Assembly (NCBI RefSeq): GCF_014639875.1
Contig: NZ_BMGD01000002.1
Coordinates: 248,001-312,000 of the forward strand
DNA length: 64,000 nt
Direction of reading: 5' to 3'
Origin: Blastomonas aquatica
Lineage (GTDB): Bacteria; Pseudomonadota; Alphaproteobacteria; Sphingomonadales; Sphingomonadaceae
The translations under genes were made by a program, and so were the position numbers. Shown piece after piece: positions 7,231-18,601 of this stretch. Position 1 is the first letter of the stretch, and each line of letters starts with the position of its first letter. The notes under the pieces are model-generated. The model worked only from the letters and a program-made list of their open reading frames with translations, had not been told where the DNA came from and did not search any database.

Positions 7231-9354
7231 ATGACTCGCACAAGCTTTAGTGTTCTTTTGGCCGGTTCGGCTCTCGCAGGCCTGGGCTGGATCACACCCG
7301 CAGCGGCACAGGAAATAGAAGCTGCAGAGGCTCCGCGTCCCGATATCATCGTAACCGGGGCACGCCAGCAGAATGCCGCCGGGACCAAGACCGATACTCC
7401 GGCAATCGAAACGCCGCAGCCGATCACCGTTGTTACCGATGACGTGTTCCTTGCGCAGGGCGCGCTCTCGATCGCCGACACGCTCAATTATGTCGCAGGG
7501 GTGCAGGCCAATGCCTACGGCCCCGATGGCCGCGTCGATGCAAGCTTCATCCGCGGCACGACTCCGCTGCAGTTCCGTGACGGTATGCGCGATATCTTCA
7601 GTTTCTATGCAAGCATCCGTGCCGACCCGTTCAACTTCTCCCAGGTCGAGGTGGTGCGCGGCCCCGCATCGGTGCTGTTCGGGCAAAGCTCGATCGGCGG
7701 GCTGATCAATCTGGTGTCGAAGGTTCCGACGTTCGAAACCCGCGGCGAGATCGCGGTCCGTTATGGCAGCTTCGATCGCAGGGAAATGCTGGCCGATGTT
7801 TCCGGTGGCATCACCGATACCGTCGCCGCGCGCATGGTGGCGCGGGTGCGTGATTCGGGCACGCAGACGGACTTTGTCGATGATGACCGGATCATGCTGG
7901 CGCCGTCCGTGTCGTGGCAGCCGACCGATGATACCCGGTTGACGCTGATCGGGCTGTATCAGGAGGACGATGGCGGGTCGGTGTCGCAGTTCCTGCCTCT
8001 GGTCGGGACGCTGCTGCCCAACCCTAACGGGCGCCTCGCCAACAGCACCTTTATCGGCAAGCCCGGCTGGGACCGCTATGATGGCCGCCTGTTGCAGGGC
8101 ACCGCACTGCTTGAGCACAGGTTCAGCGATACGGTGAGCTTTTCCGCCAAGGCGCGCAGCATCGACAGCAATCTGACCTATCTGACGCATTATCCCAACA
8201 GCTACAGCAACCCGACCAATCCGTATCTCGATGCGAACCAGCGGATCATCGGCAACTATGCCAGCGGCAGCATCGCCCGGCTCGATATCTTCTCGACCGA
8301 CAACAACCTCAGGTTCGATTTCAACACCGGCGGTGATATCGAGCATGTCGTGCTTGCCGGAGTCGATTACAGCTGGAACCGGGTGCGCAAGACCGGCGGT
8401 CTGGCGCTCGAGACCTTCGACATCTACAACCCGAACTACGCCGCATTGTCCGATTTCGGCGGCGGAATTCCGACAGCGGCGTTTCCTGGTTTCCTGGGTG
8501 CGTCGGCGGAAGACAACACCCAAAAGCAGCTCGGCTTCTATCTGCAAGATCAGATCCGGCTGTGGGACCGGGTGTCGATTGTGCTCGGCGGCAGGCGCGA
8601 TACCGTGCGCTCGTCGTCACCGGGCAACCCGACGGTCAAGGTCAGCGCAACCTCGCTGCGGGCAGGGATCATCGGCGAACTGTTCGAGGGCGTCTCGCCG
8701 TTCTTCAGCTACACCGAATCGTTCGATCCGATCGCCGGCGATGCGAGCAACGGCAACCCGTTCACCCCCAAGCGCGGGCGGCAGTTCGAAGGCGGGGTCA
8801 AGTTCCACCCCGATGAAGCGACTTTGGTGACGCTCACCGCCTATCACATCAAGGAAACCGGGCGTCCGATCGACGACCCGACCACGCCCGATCCGTTCGA
8901 CCAGATCCAGGCGGGCGCGCTGACATCCAAGGGCTTCGAGGTCGAGGCCAGCCGCCGGCTGCCGGGCAACTGGGAGCTGCTCGCCAACTATAGCTACACC
9001 CAGGCCGAGATCGATGGCACTAACCGGCAGCTCGAAAACGTGCCCAAGCACAATGCTTCAATGTGGGGCACCAAGTCGATTGCGCTCAGTGATGATACCA
9101 ATTTGCGCATCGGTGCCGGGGTGCGGCATACCAGCGCGAACCTTTCGTTCGGTGCAGCCTTCCCCAATGGATTGCGCACGCCGTCCTATACCTTGGTCGA
9201 TGCGCTGGTCGAGCTCGCGCATGGTCCGTGGTCGCTCGCGGTCAACGCCACCAACCTGTTCGGCAAAAGCTTCTATTCGGCGTGTCTGGCACGCGGAGAT
9301 TGCTTCATCGGCGCAGAGCGCAACGTCTTCGGCACGGTGAGCTACCGGTTCTGA
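7231..9354 (+). CDS. TonB-dependent siderophore-type receptor
   Basis: 707 aa from the ATG at 7231, with AGGGAG 8 bp upstream. A signal peptide (about residues 1-27, ending AAAQ) precedes a plug domain with the siderophore-receptor pattern: TPAIETPQPITVVTDDVF, then SFIRGTTPLQFRDGMRD, VEVVRGPASVLFGQSSIGG and LINLVSKVP. A 22-strand barrel follows and the protein ends FGTVSYRF with the terminal Phe expected for BAM insertion. The family imports ferric siderophores using TonB energy; the particular ligand cannot be read. No Fe regulator is adjacent, but a MarR-like gene is divergent. One CoA-lyase gene follows at 77 bp. Confidence 0.92.
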   Translation: MTRTSFSVLLAGSALAGLGWITPAAAQEIEAAEAPRPDIIVTGARQQNAAGTKTDTPAIETPQPITVVTDDVFLAQGALSIADTLNYVAGVQANAYGPDGRVDASFIRGTTPLQFRDGMRDIFSFYASIRADPFNFSQVEVVRGPASVLFGQSSIGGLINLVSKVPTFETRGEIAVRYGSFDRREMLADVSGGITDTVAARMVARVRDSGTQTDFVDDDRIMLAPSVSWQPTDDTRLTLIGLYQEDDGGSVSQFLPLVGTLLPNPNGRLANSTFIGKPGWDRYDGRLLQGTALLEHRFSDTVSFSAKARSIDSNLTYLTHYPNSYSNPTNPYLDANQRIIGNYASGSIARLDIFSTDNNLRFDFNTGGDIEHVVLAGVDYSWNRVRKTGGLALETFDIYNPNYAALSDFGGGIPTAAFPGFLGASAEDNTQKQLGFYLQDQIRLWDRVSIVLGGRRDTVRSSSPGNPTVKVSATSLRAGIIGELFEGVSPFFSYTESFDPIAGDASNGNPFTPKRGRQFEGGVKFHPDEATLVTLTAYHIKETGRPIDDPTTPDPFDQIQAGALTSKGFEVEASRRLPGNWELLANYSYTQAEIDGTNRQLENVPKHNASMWGTKSIALSDDTNLRIGAGVRHTSANLSFGAAFPNGLRTPSYTLVDALVELAHGPWSLAVNATNLFGKSFYSACLARGDCFIGAERNVFGTVSYRF

Positions 9355-9430
9355 GGCGATTGCACCCACGGCAATCGGCGGTAAAAGGCACCTGACGGCC
9401 ATATTGGCCTGCACTGGACAGGATGCCCTT

Positions 9431-10345
9431 ATGCCGCCGATTGCCGATATGCCCCCGTCGTCGTCCCTGTCGTCGTTGGCCATGCGATCCTGGCTGTTCG
9501 CGCCGGGCGACAGCGAGAAGAAGATGGCCAAGGCGGCTGACAGCGCGGCCGATATCGCGCTGTTCGATCTGGAAGACGCGGTTGCGACCGAGAACAAGCC
9601 GCGCGCGCGCGATCTGGTCCGAGCGATGCTGGCCAGCCGTCCCGAGGGGCGCGAGCGGCTGTGGGTTCGGGTCAATCCGCTCGACGGACCGCACACGCTG
9701 GCCGACCTTGCCGCAGTGATGCCCGCGCGCCCTGGGGGCATCATGCTGCCCAAGGCGGGTGGGCGCGGCGATGTCGAGCGGCTCGACCATTATCTCTCGG
9801 CGCTCGAAGTGGCCAACGGCATCGATCAGGGATCGACGCCGGTGATTGCGTTGGTCACCGAAACTGCAGCATCGATGTTCCACACCGGCGACTACAGGGG
9901 CGCCCCGCGTCTCGTCGCTATGAGCTGGGGCGCCGAGGATCTGGCAGATTCGATTGGCGCAAGCTCGAACCGCAAGCCCGATGGCAGCTACGGCTTCACC
10001 TATGAACTCGCGCGCAGCCTGTGCCTGCTTGGCGCAGCGAATGCCGGGGTGGCCGCGATCGAGACGATCCAAGCCGATTTCCGCGATTTGGATGGGCTCA
10101 AAGCACGCGCCGAGCAGGTCCGGCGCGATGGCTTTGCTGGGATGTTGGCGATCCACCCCGCGCAGGTCGATGTGATCAACGCCGCGTTCACGCCGAACGC
10201 CGAGGAACTGGCGCACGCGCAGATGGTGGTCGATCTGTTCGCTGCGAACCCCGGTGTCGGCACGATCGGCTATCAGGGTGGCATGCTCGATCGTCCGCAT
10301 CTGTCGCGCGCGCAGCGACTGCTCTGCCAGGTGGGGCAGGGTTGA
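9431..10345 (+). CDS. HpcH/HpaI-type CoA ester lyase (citrate lyase beta-like)
   Basis: 304 aa from the ATG at 9431; an alternative start at 9482 (MRSWLFAPGDSEKKM) begins exactly where the conserved domain begins. The fold is shown by RSWLFAPGDSEKKMAKA, DIALFDLEDAVA (acidic metal-binding region), LWVRVNPLDGP, IMLPKAGG and late GFAGMLAIHPAQVDVIN. Members cleave citryl-, malyl- or methylmalyl-CoA-type esters with Mg. Substrate cannot be chosen from sequence alone. It lies alone between the TonB receptor and clpB. Confidence 0.85.
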   Translation: MPPIADMPPSSSLSSLAMRSWLFAPGDSEKKMAKAADSAADIALFDLEDAVATENKPRARDLVRAMLASRPEGRERLWVRVNPLDGPHTLADLAAVMPARPGGIMLPKAGGRGDVERLDHYLSALEVANGIDQGSTPVIALVTETAASMFHTGDYRGAPRLVAMSWGAEDLADSIGASSNRKPDGSYGFTYELARSLCLLGAANAGVAAIETIQADFRDLDGLKARAEQVRRDGFAGMLAIHPAQVDVINAAFTPNAEELAHAQMVVDLFAANPGVGTIGYQGGMLDRPHLSRAQRLLCQVGQG

Positions 10346-10390
10346 GCCCAGCGATTTCAGCGCAAGATGCGGCATGTGTTATCTGCACCC

Positions 10391-10418
10391 CTTGCGTTGC
10401 AAAGATGCAACACTATCT
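10391..10418 (+). promoter_or_regulatory. candidate RpoH (heat-shock) promoter of clpB with internal dyad
   Basis: CTTGCG at 10391-10396 and CACTATCT at 10411-10418 fit the alphaproteobacterial sigma-32 pattern with a spacer of about 16 bp. The spacer contains a perfect inverted repeat GTTGCA-AAGA-TGCAAC at 10396-10411. clpB starts 39 bp downstream. The match is by eye; a transcription start has not been mapped. Confidence 0.5.
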
Positions 10419-10456
10419 CGGATCAGCAAGGGCTTAGATAGGGCGGAGACACTCCC

Positions 10457-13036
<2,580 letters not shown>

Positions 13037-13062
13037 GCTGGTCAGGTCGATTTATTTGCGTT

Positions 13063-13172
13063 CCCCTCCCTAGGAAGGGAGGGGTTAGGGGTGGGTCAGC
13101 GAGATGAAGCTGGGGCGGTTTTGCAAACGCCTACCCACCCCCAGCCCCTCCCTTGCAGGGAGGGGAGCCTTT
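13063..13172. repeat. GC-rich long inverted repeat between convergent genes
   Basis: CCCCTCCCTAGGAAGGGAGGGG forms the left hairpin and CCCCTCCCTTGCAGGGAGGGG the right one. In addition, GGGTGGGT near 13090 pairs with ACCCACCC near 13134, so the unit can also fold as one large cruciform. It separates clpB from the convergent DUF2891 gene and probably acts as a two-way terminator. Confidence 0.75.
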
Positions 13173-13176
13173 AGCG

Positions 13177-14304
13177 TCAACCGCCCGCAATCCCCCGCTT
13201 GGTCGTCAGATAGGTCGCAAAGCTGCCCAGCCAGTGGCTTCCTTCGTAGTTTGCATCGCTGACCGCTGCCAGCCCACTGGTCGCGTGCGCCTGTGATGCT
13301 GCCAGCAGCGCGGGGACCCGCGTATCGCCTGCGGGAAGCGCGCTGGCGATGCCTTCCATCGCCCATGCGCGGGACAGGTTGACGCCATCGAGATGCACCA
13401 ATTTGCCATCGGTCGGATCGCGAACCTCGCCGGGTGTCAGCCAGTCGCCCGAACCATCCACCGGGATCTGCGGCAGGAACCGCCCCAGCCACGTGGCGAA
13501 CTCGGCCTGCGGCATGACACGCCGCATCAGGTCGGCCTCCATCAGGCACGGCGAGAGGAAATCCTCGCCCGAGGGCTCATAGGCCAGCGGGCAGTTCACA
13601 TCGCCGCGGTGGAATGCGAGCGCCTTGTCGGCGAGCTGCTTTTCAAACGCACTATTGCCCACCTGCCGTGCATAATCGATCATCAGCCCGAAGGCGAAGG
13701 CGCTCTGGTTGTGGGTTCCGAGGCGAATGGGATAGGCCAGCTTGGGCAGCCATTCCTGCGTTTCGCTGACGATCCGCTGCTCGAGCGGGCGCAAAATCTC
13801 GCGCCAGGCCTTGAGCTTGGGGTCATCGCTTTCGTCGAGTTCGGCGACCAACTGCAACAGCCATGCAGTGCCATAGGGCCGTTCGAACCCCTTGCGGCCT
13901 TCGCCATCGAGATAGGCGAGCTCGGCGGCGATGTTTTGCTCGGTAAAGCTGCGGTCGAGCGCGGCGAGGATTGCGGGATTCATCGGCGACCTTGGATCGG
14001 TTTTGAGGATGCGCGCCAGCAGCCAGTGGCCGTGGACCGAGGAGTGCCAGTCGAAGCATCCGTAGAACGCAGGCGTCAGCGCGCTCGGCGTTTGCGCATC
14101 GCGTGCATCGTTCATCACGTGCGAAATCTTGTTGGGGTATTCCTGATGGACGCAGCTCAGCGCCAGCCGGGCAAACCGGTCGTTGACCGCATCGGGGCGC
14201 GCCTCGGGGATCGCCACTGGCGCAGGTTCGCGGGGGGCATCAGCGGTGTCGCAGCCTGCCAGCATCAAGGCGGCAGCTATCGAAAGGGTTGATGAAATCT
14301 TCAA
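13177..14304 (-). CDS. DUF2891 family lipoprotein
   Basis: 375 aa starting with TTG at 14304; no ATG is available in frame upstream, and a GGGGA site lies about 9 bp before the TTG. The start is supported by a lipoprotein signal ending LMLAGC, with the modified Cys at about residue 18. The body matches DUF2891: LALSCVHQEYPNKISHV, PAFYGCFDWHSSVHGHW and an alpha/alpha-barrel-like pattern with HNQSAFAFGLMIDYAR and SPCLMEADLM. The fold resembles glycoside-hydrolase-like six-hairpin proteins, but the function of the family is unknown. Confidence 0.82.
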   Translation of the reverse strand: MKISSTLSIAAALMLAGCDTADAPREPAPVAIPEARPDAVNDRFARLALSCVHQEYPNKISHVMNDARDAQTPSALTPAFYGCFDWHSSVHGHWLLARILKTDPRSPMNPAILAALDRSFTEQNIAAELAYLDGEGRKGFERPYGTAWLLQLVAELDESDDPKLKAWREILRPLEQRIVSETQEWLPKLAYPIRLGTHNQSAFAFGLMIDYARQVGNSAFEKQLADKALAFHRGDVNCPLAYEPSGEDFLSPCLMEADLMRRVMPQAEFATWLGRFLPQIPVDGSGDWLTPGEVRDPTDGKLVHLDGVNLSRAWAMEGIASALPAGDTRVPALLAASQAHATSGLAAVSDANYEGSHWLGSFATYLTTKRGIAGG

Positions 14305-14444
14305 GACGGCGGGTCCCCATATGGCGTGTTACGACCGCATACACACCACAAGCCCGCACAAGGCAAGCCAACGGCGGTTGCCGGGCGCAGGAGCACCTCC
14401 TGCATTTCGGCCCTTGCGGCAGTGCACAATAGCTGTCACATCTG

Positions 14445-15878
14445 ATGACAATGACAGGGGAAACGCCGCACTTTGACGAAATGCTTCGGGCCGATGGCTC
14501 GGTGCGGGACCCCTATGACGAGTTTTGTGCCTGGTACAGTGCGCAGGATGCAGGAAGGTTGCGGATCAAGTCGCGCGATGCGGAAAACTTCTTCCGCCGC
14601 ACCGGCATCACCTTTGCAGTCTATGGCGAAGAAGAGGCGAGCGAACGCCTGATCCCGTTCGATATCGTGCCGCGCATCATCTCGGGCCGCGAATGGGCAC
14701 GCCTCAGCCGCGGCATTGAACAGCGGGTGCGCGCGATCAACGCGTTCCTGTATGACATTTATCACCGGCAGGAGATATTGCGCGCGGGCCGGATCCCGAT
14801 CGAGCTGATCGCCAAGAACGACGCCTATCTGCCGCAGATGATCGGGATGGATCCGCCCGGCGGCATCTATACTCATATTATCGGCGTCGATATCGTGCGC
14901 ACCGGGCCCGACCAGTTCTATGTGCTGGAAGACAATGCGCGCACGCCTTCGGGCGTCTCGTACATGCTCGAGAACCGCGAGACGATGCTGCACATGTTTC
15001 CCGAGCTGTTTCGCAAGAACCGGGTGCGCGAGGTTTCCGATTATCCGCGCAAGCTGCGCCGCTCGCTCGCTGCCAGCGCGCCACGGGCGTGCAACGGCGC
15101 GCCCGAGATCGCGGTGCTGACCCCGGGCATCCACAACAGTGCCTATTTCGAGCACAGCTTTCTGGCCGACCAGATGGGCGCCGAACTGGTCGAGGGGCAT
15201 GACCTGCGCGTCATCGACGGACGCGTGGCGATGCGCACCACGCAAGGCTATCGCGCGATCGACGTATTGTATCGCCGCGTCGATGACGATTATCTCGATC
15301 CGTTGACCTTCCGTCCGGAATCGGCTTTGGGCGTTCCCGGAATCATGGATGTCTACCGCGCAGGCGGCATCACCATCGCCAATGCACCGGGCACCGGGAT
15401 CTCGGATGACAAGGCGCTGTACAGCTACATGCCCGAGATCATCGAATTCTATACCGGCGAGAAGGCGATCCTGGAAAACGTGCCGACCTGGCGCTGCTCG
15501 GAAGCGGATTCGCTCGCTTATGTGCTCGAGCATCTTGCCGAGCTGGTGGTCAAGGAAGTCCACGGATCGGGCGGCTATGGCATGCTCGTCGGGCCGGCGG
15601 CCAACCGCAAGGAACTTGCCGCTTTCCGCGCGAAGCTGAAGGCCCGGCCCGCCAACTATATCGCGCAGCCCACGCTGTCGCTGTCGACCGTACCGATCAT
15701 GACCCGCCAGGGGCTCGCGCCGCGCCATGTCGATCTGCGCCCGTTCGTGCTGGTCTCGCCCAAGGGCATCGATATCACGCCGGGCGGGTTGACCCGCGTT
15801 GCGCTGAAAAAAGGATCGCTGGTGGTGAATTCAAGCCAAGGCGGCGGTACCAAGGACAGCTGGGTGCTCGACGAATGA
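14445..15878 (+). CDS. circularly permuted ATP-grasp protein
   Basis: 477 aa, typical of the CP_ATPgrasp_2 (formerly DUF404/DUF407) family. Visible motifs: FDEMLRADGSVRDPYDEF at the start, IGVDIVRTGPDQFYVLEDNARTPSGVSYMLENR (about 145-180; ATP-grasp metal-binding acidic and Asn residues), VLTPGIHNSAYFEHSFLA, and LVVKEVHGSGGYGMLVGP, the glycine-rich nucleotide loop. The family is predicted to ligate amino or carboxyl groups, perhaps making a peptide. It is followed at 31 bp by the alpha-E gene and then the transglutaminase and Anbu genes, a known conserved neighbourhood. Its true substrate is unknown. Confidence 0.9.
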   Translation: MTMTGETPHFDEMLRADGSVRDPYDEFCAWYSAQDAGRLRIKSRDAENFFRRTGITFAVYGEEEASERLIPFDIVPRIISGREWARLSRGIEQRVRAINAFLYDIYHRQEILRAGRIPIELIAKNDAYLPQMIGMDPPGGIYTHIIGVDIVRTGPDQFYVLEDNARTPSGVSYMLENRETMLHMFPELFRKNRVREVSDYPRKLRRSLAASAPRACNGAPEIAVLTPGIHNSAYFEHSFLADQMGAELVEGHDLRVIDGRVAMRTTQGYRAIDVLYRRVDDDYLDPLTFRPESALGVPGIMDVYRAGGITIANAPGTGISDDKALYSYMPEIIEFYTGEKAILENVPTWRCSEADSLAYVLEHLAELVVKEVHGSGGYGMLVGPAANRKELAAFRAKLKARPANYIAQPTLSLSTVPIMTRQGLAPRHVDLRPFVLVSPKGIDITPGGLTRVALKKGSLVVNSSQGGGTKDSWVLDE

Positions 15879-15909
15879 TCGGTCGCGCCATGCCCGAAGG
15901 AGCCCGCTA

Positions 15910-16851
15910 ATGCTGGGCAAGACCGCAGGCGGCCTGTTTTGGATGCAGCGCTATCTTGAGCGCAGCGAAAATATCGCGCGGCTGGTCGATGCGGGCTTTC
16001 GCATTGCGCTGACCCGCTCGGAAGCTGCTGAGGACGAATGGGGATCGGTGCTGACCACCGCCGGCGTCAAGCGTGCCTATCTGCAGCGCTACGACAAGGT
16101 CGATGGATCGAGCGTCATCAACTTTTTGCTGCGCGACAAGACCAATCCCTCGAGCGTGATTTCGGTGATCGAGAGCGCGCGCAACAACGCACGGCTGGTC
16201 CGCACCGCGCTGACCCGCGAAGTGTGGGAAGCGACCAACGAATGCTGGATGACGCTGAAAGAGGCGTTGCGCACCCAGATTTCGGACAACGACCTTCCCG
16301 ATGTGCTCAGCCTGATCCGCCAGCAAAGCGCGCTGGTACGCGGCGCGCAGAGCGGCACGATGATGCGCAACGACATCTATTTCTTCGCGCAGCTGGGGGC
16401 CTTTGTTGAACGCGCGGACAGCACCGCGCGGATCCTCGACGTCAAATATTATGTGCTGCTGCCATCCTTGTCCTATGTCGGATCGAGCCTCGACAATGTG
16501 CAGTGGGAGACGATTCTGCGCTCGGTATCGGCCTATCGCGCCTTCCGCTGGCTGAACCCCGGGGAAACCAACCCGCGCAATATTGCCCAGTTCATGATAC
16601 TGGATCGAGTGATGCCGCGTTCGCTGGCCTTCTGTGCGGGCCGGATGGCAGGTGCGCTCGAGGCGATTGCCCGCGAATATGGCGGTAGCGGCGAAAGTCT
16701 GGAACTTGCTTGTGCGTTGCGGCGTGATCTTGAACAGGCCAATATCGATATGATCGTCGATAACGGCCTGCACCAGTTCATCCAGGATTTCATCAAGCGC
16801 AACAACGCGATTTCCGCCCGGATCGAGCAGGAATTCCGCTTCTACCTCTAG
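15910..16851 (+). CDS. alpha-E domain protein (DUF403)
   Basis: 313 aa, the normal length of alpha-E proteins. It begins MLGKTAGGLFWMQRYLERSENIARLVDAGFR, the family hallmark, and is helical throughout, with REVWEATNECWMTLKEAL, DIYFFAQLGAFVERADSTARILDVKYY and a C-terminal helix bundle. A GGAG site lies upstream of the ATG. The family nearly always occurs beside the circularly permuted ATP-grasp protein and a transglutaminase-like protein, so they are thought to act together, but no reaction is established. It is the second gene of the four-gene set. Confidence 0.9.
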   Translation: MLGKTAGGLFWMQRYLERSENIARLVDAGFRIALTRSEAAEDEWGSVLTTAGVKRAYLQRYDKVDGSSVINFLLRDKTNPSSVISVIESARNNARLVRTALTREVWEATNECWMTLKEALRTQISDNDLPDVLSLIRQQSALVRGAQSGTMMRNDIYFFAQLGAFVERADSTARILDVKYYVLLPSLSYVGSSLDNVQWETILRSVSAYRAFRWLNPGETNPRNIAQFMILDRVMPRSLAFCAGRMAGALEAIAREYGGSGESLELACALRRDLEQANIDMIVDNGLHQFIQDFIKRNNAISARIEQEFRFYL

Positions 16852-16893
16852 ATCCGCGCCGGATCCCAAGCTTACAAGGATTACGGGTCACTC

Positions 16894-17724
16894 ATGCGTC
16901 TGCATATCGTCCACCGAACATCCTATCATTACGACAGCCCGATGCCTTATGCGCTGCAGCGGCTGCGGATGATTCCGAAGGATTCCGCCGGGCAACGTGT
17001 CGTTACGTGGAAGACCGAGGTCGAGGGTGGCACCAAGCAGGTCGATTATGTCGATCATCACAACAATCATGTCGAACTGTTCAGCTTCAATCCGCACCAG
17101 CACGAGGTTGTGATCCACTGCGAGGGCGAGGTGGAGACGAGCAACCACGCCGGGCTGGTCGGCCAGCACGGCGGATCGACGCCGTTATGGTATTTCCGCA
17201 GCGAAACACCGTTCACCAAGCCAGGCCCTGCCATCCGCAAGCTGTTGCGGCAGTTTGACGATCCAGGGGCAGGCGATGGCGATGCGCCGCGGTTGCACGC
17301 GCTGTCTGAACAGGTTCGCAGCGCGGTGGCGTATGAAATTGGCCAGACCGGTGCCACCACCACCGCGGAAGAGGCGCTGAACGCCGGGCACGGCGTGTGC
17401 CAGGACCACGCGCACCTGTTTATCGCGCTGGCTCGGCTGCTGGGTTACCCTGCGCGCTATGTCAGCGGCTATCTGCTGATGAACGATCGGATCGATCAGG
17501 ATGCGGGTCATGGCTGGGCCGAAGTGCACGCAGATGGTCTGGGATGGGTTGGCTTTGATGTCTCGAACGGCTATTCGCCTGACGAGCGCTATGTCCGTGT
17601 TGCCACCGGGCTCGATTATCGTGAGGCTGCCCCGATCGGCGGAATCACCTTCGGCAAGGGCAACGAGGCCATGAGCGTGACCTTGCAGGTCAAGCAAGTG
17701 CAAACGCAGGAACAGCAGCAATAG
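16894..17724 (+). CDS. transglutaminase-like cysteine peptidase/amidase
   Basis: 276 aa. An N-terminal beta domain typical of bacterial transglutaminase-like proteins (MRLHIVHRTSYHYDSPMPYALQ region) precedes the catalytic core: GHGVCQDHAHLFIALARLLG (about 166-185) with the catalytic Cys, YVSGYLL, then GHGWAEVHADGLGWVGFDVSNG with His and Asp. The triad is complete. No signal peptide, so it should be cytosolic. It lies between the alpha-E gene (42 bp upstream) and the Anbu gene. By neighbourhood it may process or attach the product of the ATP-grasp protein; that is inference. Confidence 0.9.
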   Translation: MRLHIVHRTSYHYDSPMPYALQRLRMIPKDSAGQRVVTWKTEVEGGTKQVDYVDHHNNHVELFSFNPHQHEVVIHCEGEVETSNHAGLVGQHGGSTPLWYFRSETPFTKPGPAIRKLLRQFDDPGAGDGDAPRLHALSEQVRSAVAYEIGQTGATTTAEEALNAGHGVCQDHAHLFIALARLLGYPARYVSGYLLMNDRIDQDAGHGWAEVHADGLGWVGFDVSNGYSPDERYVRVATGLDYREAAPIGGITFGKGNEAMSVTLQVKQVQTQEQQQ

Positions 17725-17828
17725 CCTTTTTTCCACATACAAAAAGTCCCGCGCGCCATTCGCGCTTGACCCTTTGTTGCGCTTGACCCCTTATAAACAG
17801 CATGAGAGCAAAGGGGGAGGACGCGCCT

Positions 17829-18560
17829 ATGACATATTGCGTCGGGATGCGCCTGGACAAAGGGCTGGTGTTCATGTCGGACACCCGCACCAACTCCGGT
17901 GTCGATAACATCAGTGTTTTCAAGAAGATGTTCACCTGGGAGAAGCCGGGGGACCGCTACATCACGGTGATGACCGCAGGCAATCTGGCGACCACCCAGG
18001 GCGTGGTCAGCGCGCTCGAAGAGCGCACCAAGGCGCCGCACGAGCGTAAGCCTTCGATCATGGAGGCGCCCACCATGTTTCAGGTCGCGCGGCTCATCGG
18101 CGAGACATTGCGCGATGAAATCCTGCGGACCCGCTCGATCGCGGGCGAAACGGCAACTTCGTCGTTTGGCGCATCGATGATCGTCGGCGGGCAGATCAAG
18201 GGCATGGATCCCAAGCTGTTCCTGATCTACCCCGAGGGCAACTTCATCGAGGCAGGCGACGACACGCCCTTCTTCCAGATCGGCGAAACCAAATACGGCC
18301 GCCCGATCCTGGTGCGCGCGTATGATCGCGATATGTCGTTCAACGATGCGATCAAGCTGCTGATGGTGTCGTTCGATTCGACGATCAAGGCCAACCTGTC
18401 GGTCGATCTTCCGCTGGATCTGCAGATTTACGCCTCTGGCAGCTTTTCCGGTCGCAACCGACGGATCGCGGGCAGCGACCCCTATTACAATCTGATCGCC
18501 GACCAGTGGAGCGACGCGCTGAAGAACGCATTTCATTCGCTCCCCGATTATACCGGGTGA
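17829..18560 (+). CDS. Anbu, proteasome-type (HslV-like) peptidase
   Basis: 243 aa. The start at 17829 is decisive: it gives MTYCVGMRLDKGLVFMSDTR, so removal of Met exposes the Thr nucleophile of an Ntn hydrolase, with Asp at position 17 and Lys at 31/32 of the mature chain. A strong GGGGGAGGA ribosome site precedes it; starting at the upstream frame opening (17802) would destroy the N-terminal Thr. Further family features are VMTAGNLATTQGV and TATSSFGASMIVGGQIKG. Anbu (ancestral beta subunit) proteins form helical or ring-like oligomers; native substrates are unknown. Fourth member of the ATP-grasp/alpha-E/transglutaminase set. Confidence 0.92.
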   Translation: MTYCVGMRLDKGLVFMSDTRTNSGVDNISVFKKMFTWEKPGDRYITVMTAGNLATTQGVVSALEERTKAPHERKPSIMEAPTMFQVARLIGETLRDEILRTRSIAGETATSSFGASMIVGGQIKGMDPKLFLIYPEGNFIEAGDDTPFFQIGETKYGRPILVRAYDRDMSFNDAIKLLMVSFDSTIKANLSVDLPLDLQIYASGSFSGRNRRIAGSDPYYNLIADQWSDALKNAFHSLPDYTG

Positions 18561-18601
18561 TCGCGCTTGCGTGCGGTGGCTGGTCCCCCTAATTTGACGG
18601 T

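Noticed and set aside
7198-8547. 449-codon frame opposite the siderophore receptor, and similar frames at 21020-22495 and 56359-57819
   Set aside because: All lie antisense to clear genes and show shadow composition with no domain or signal.
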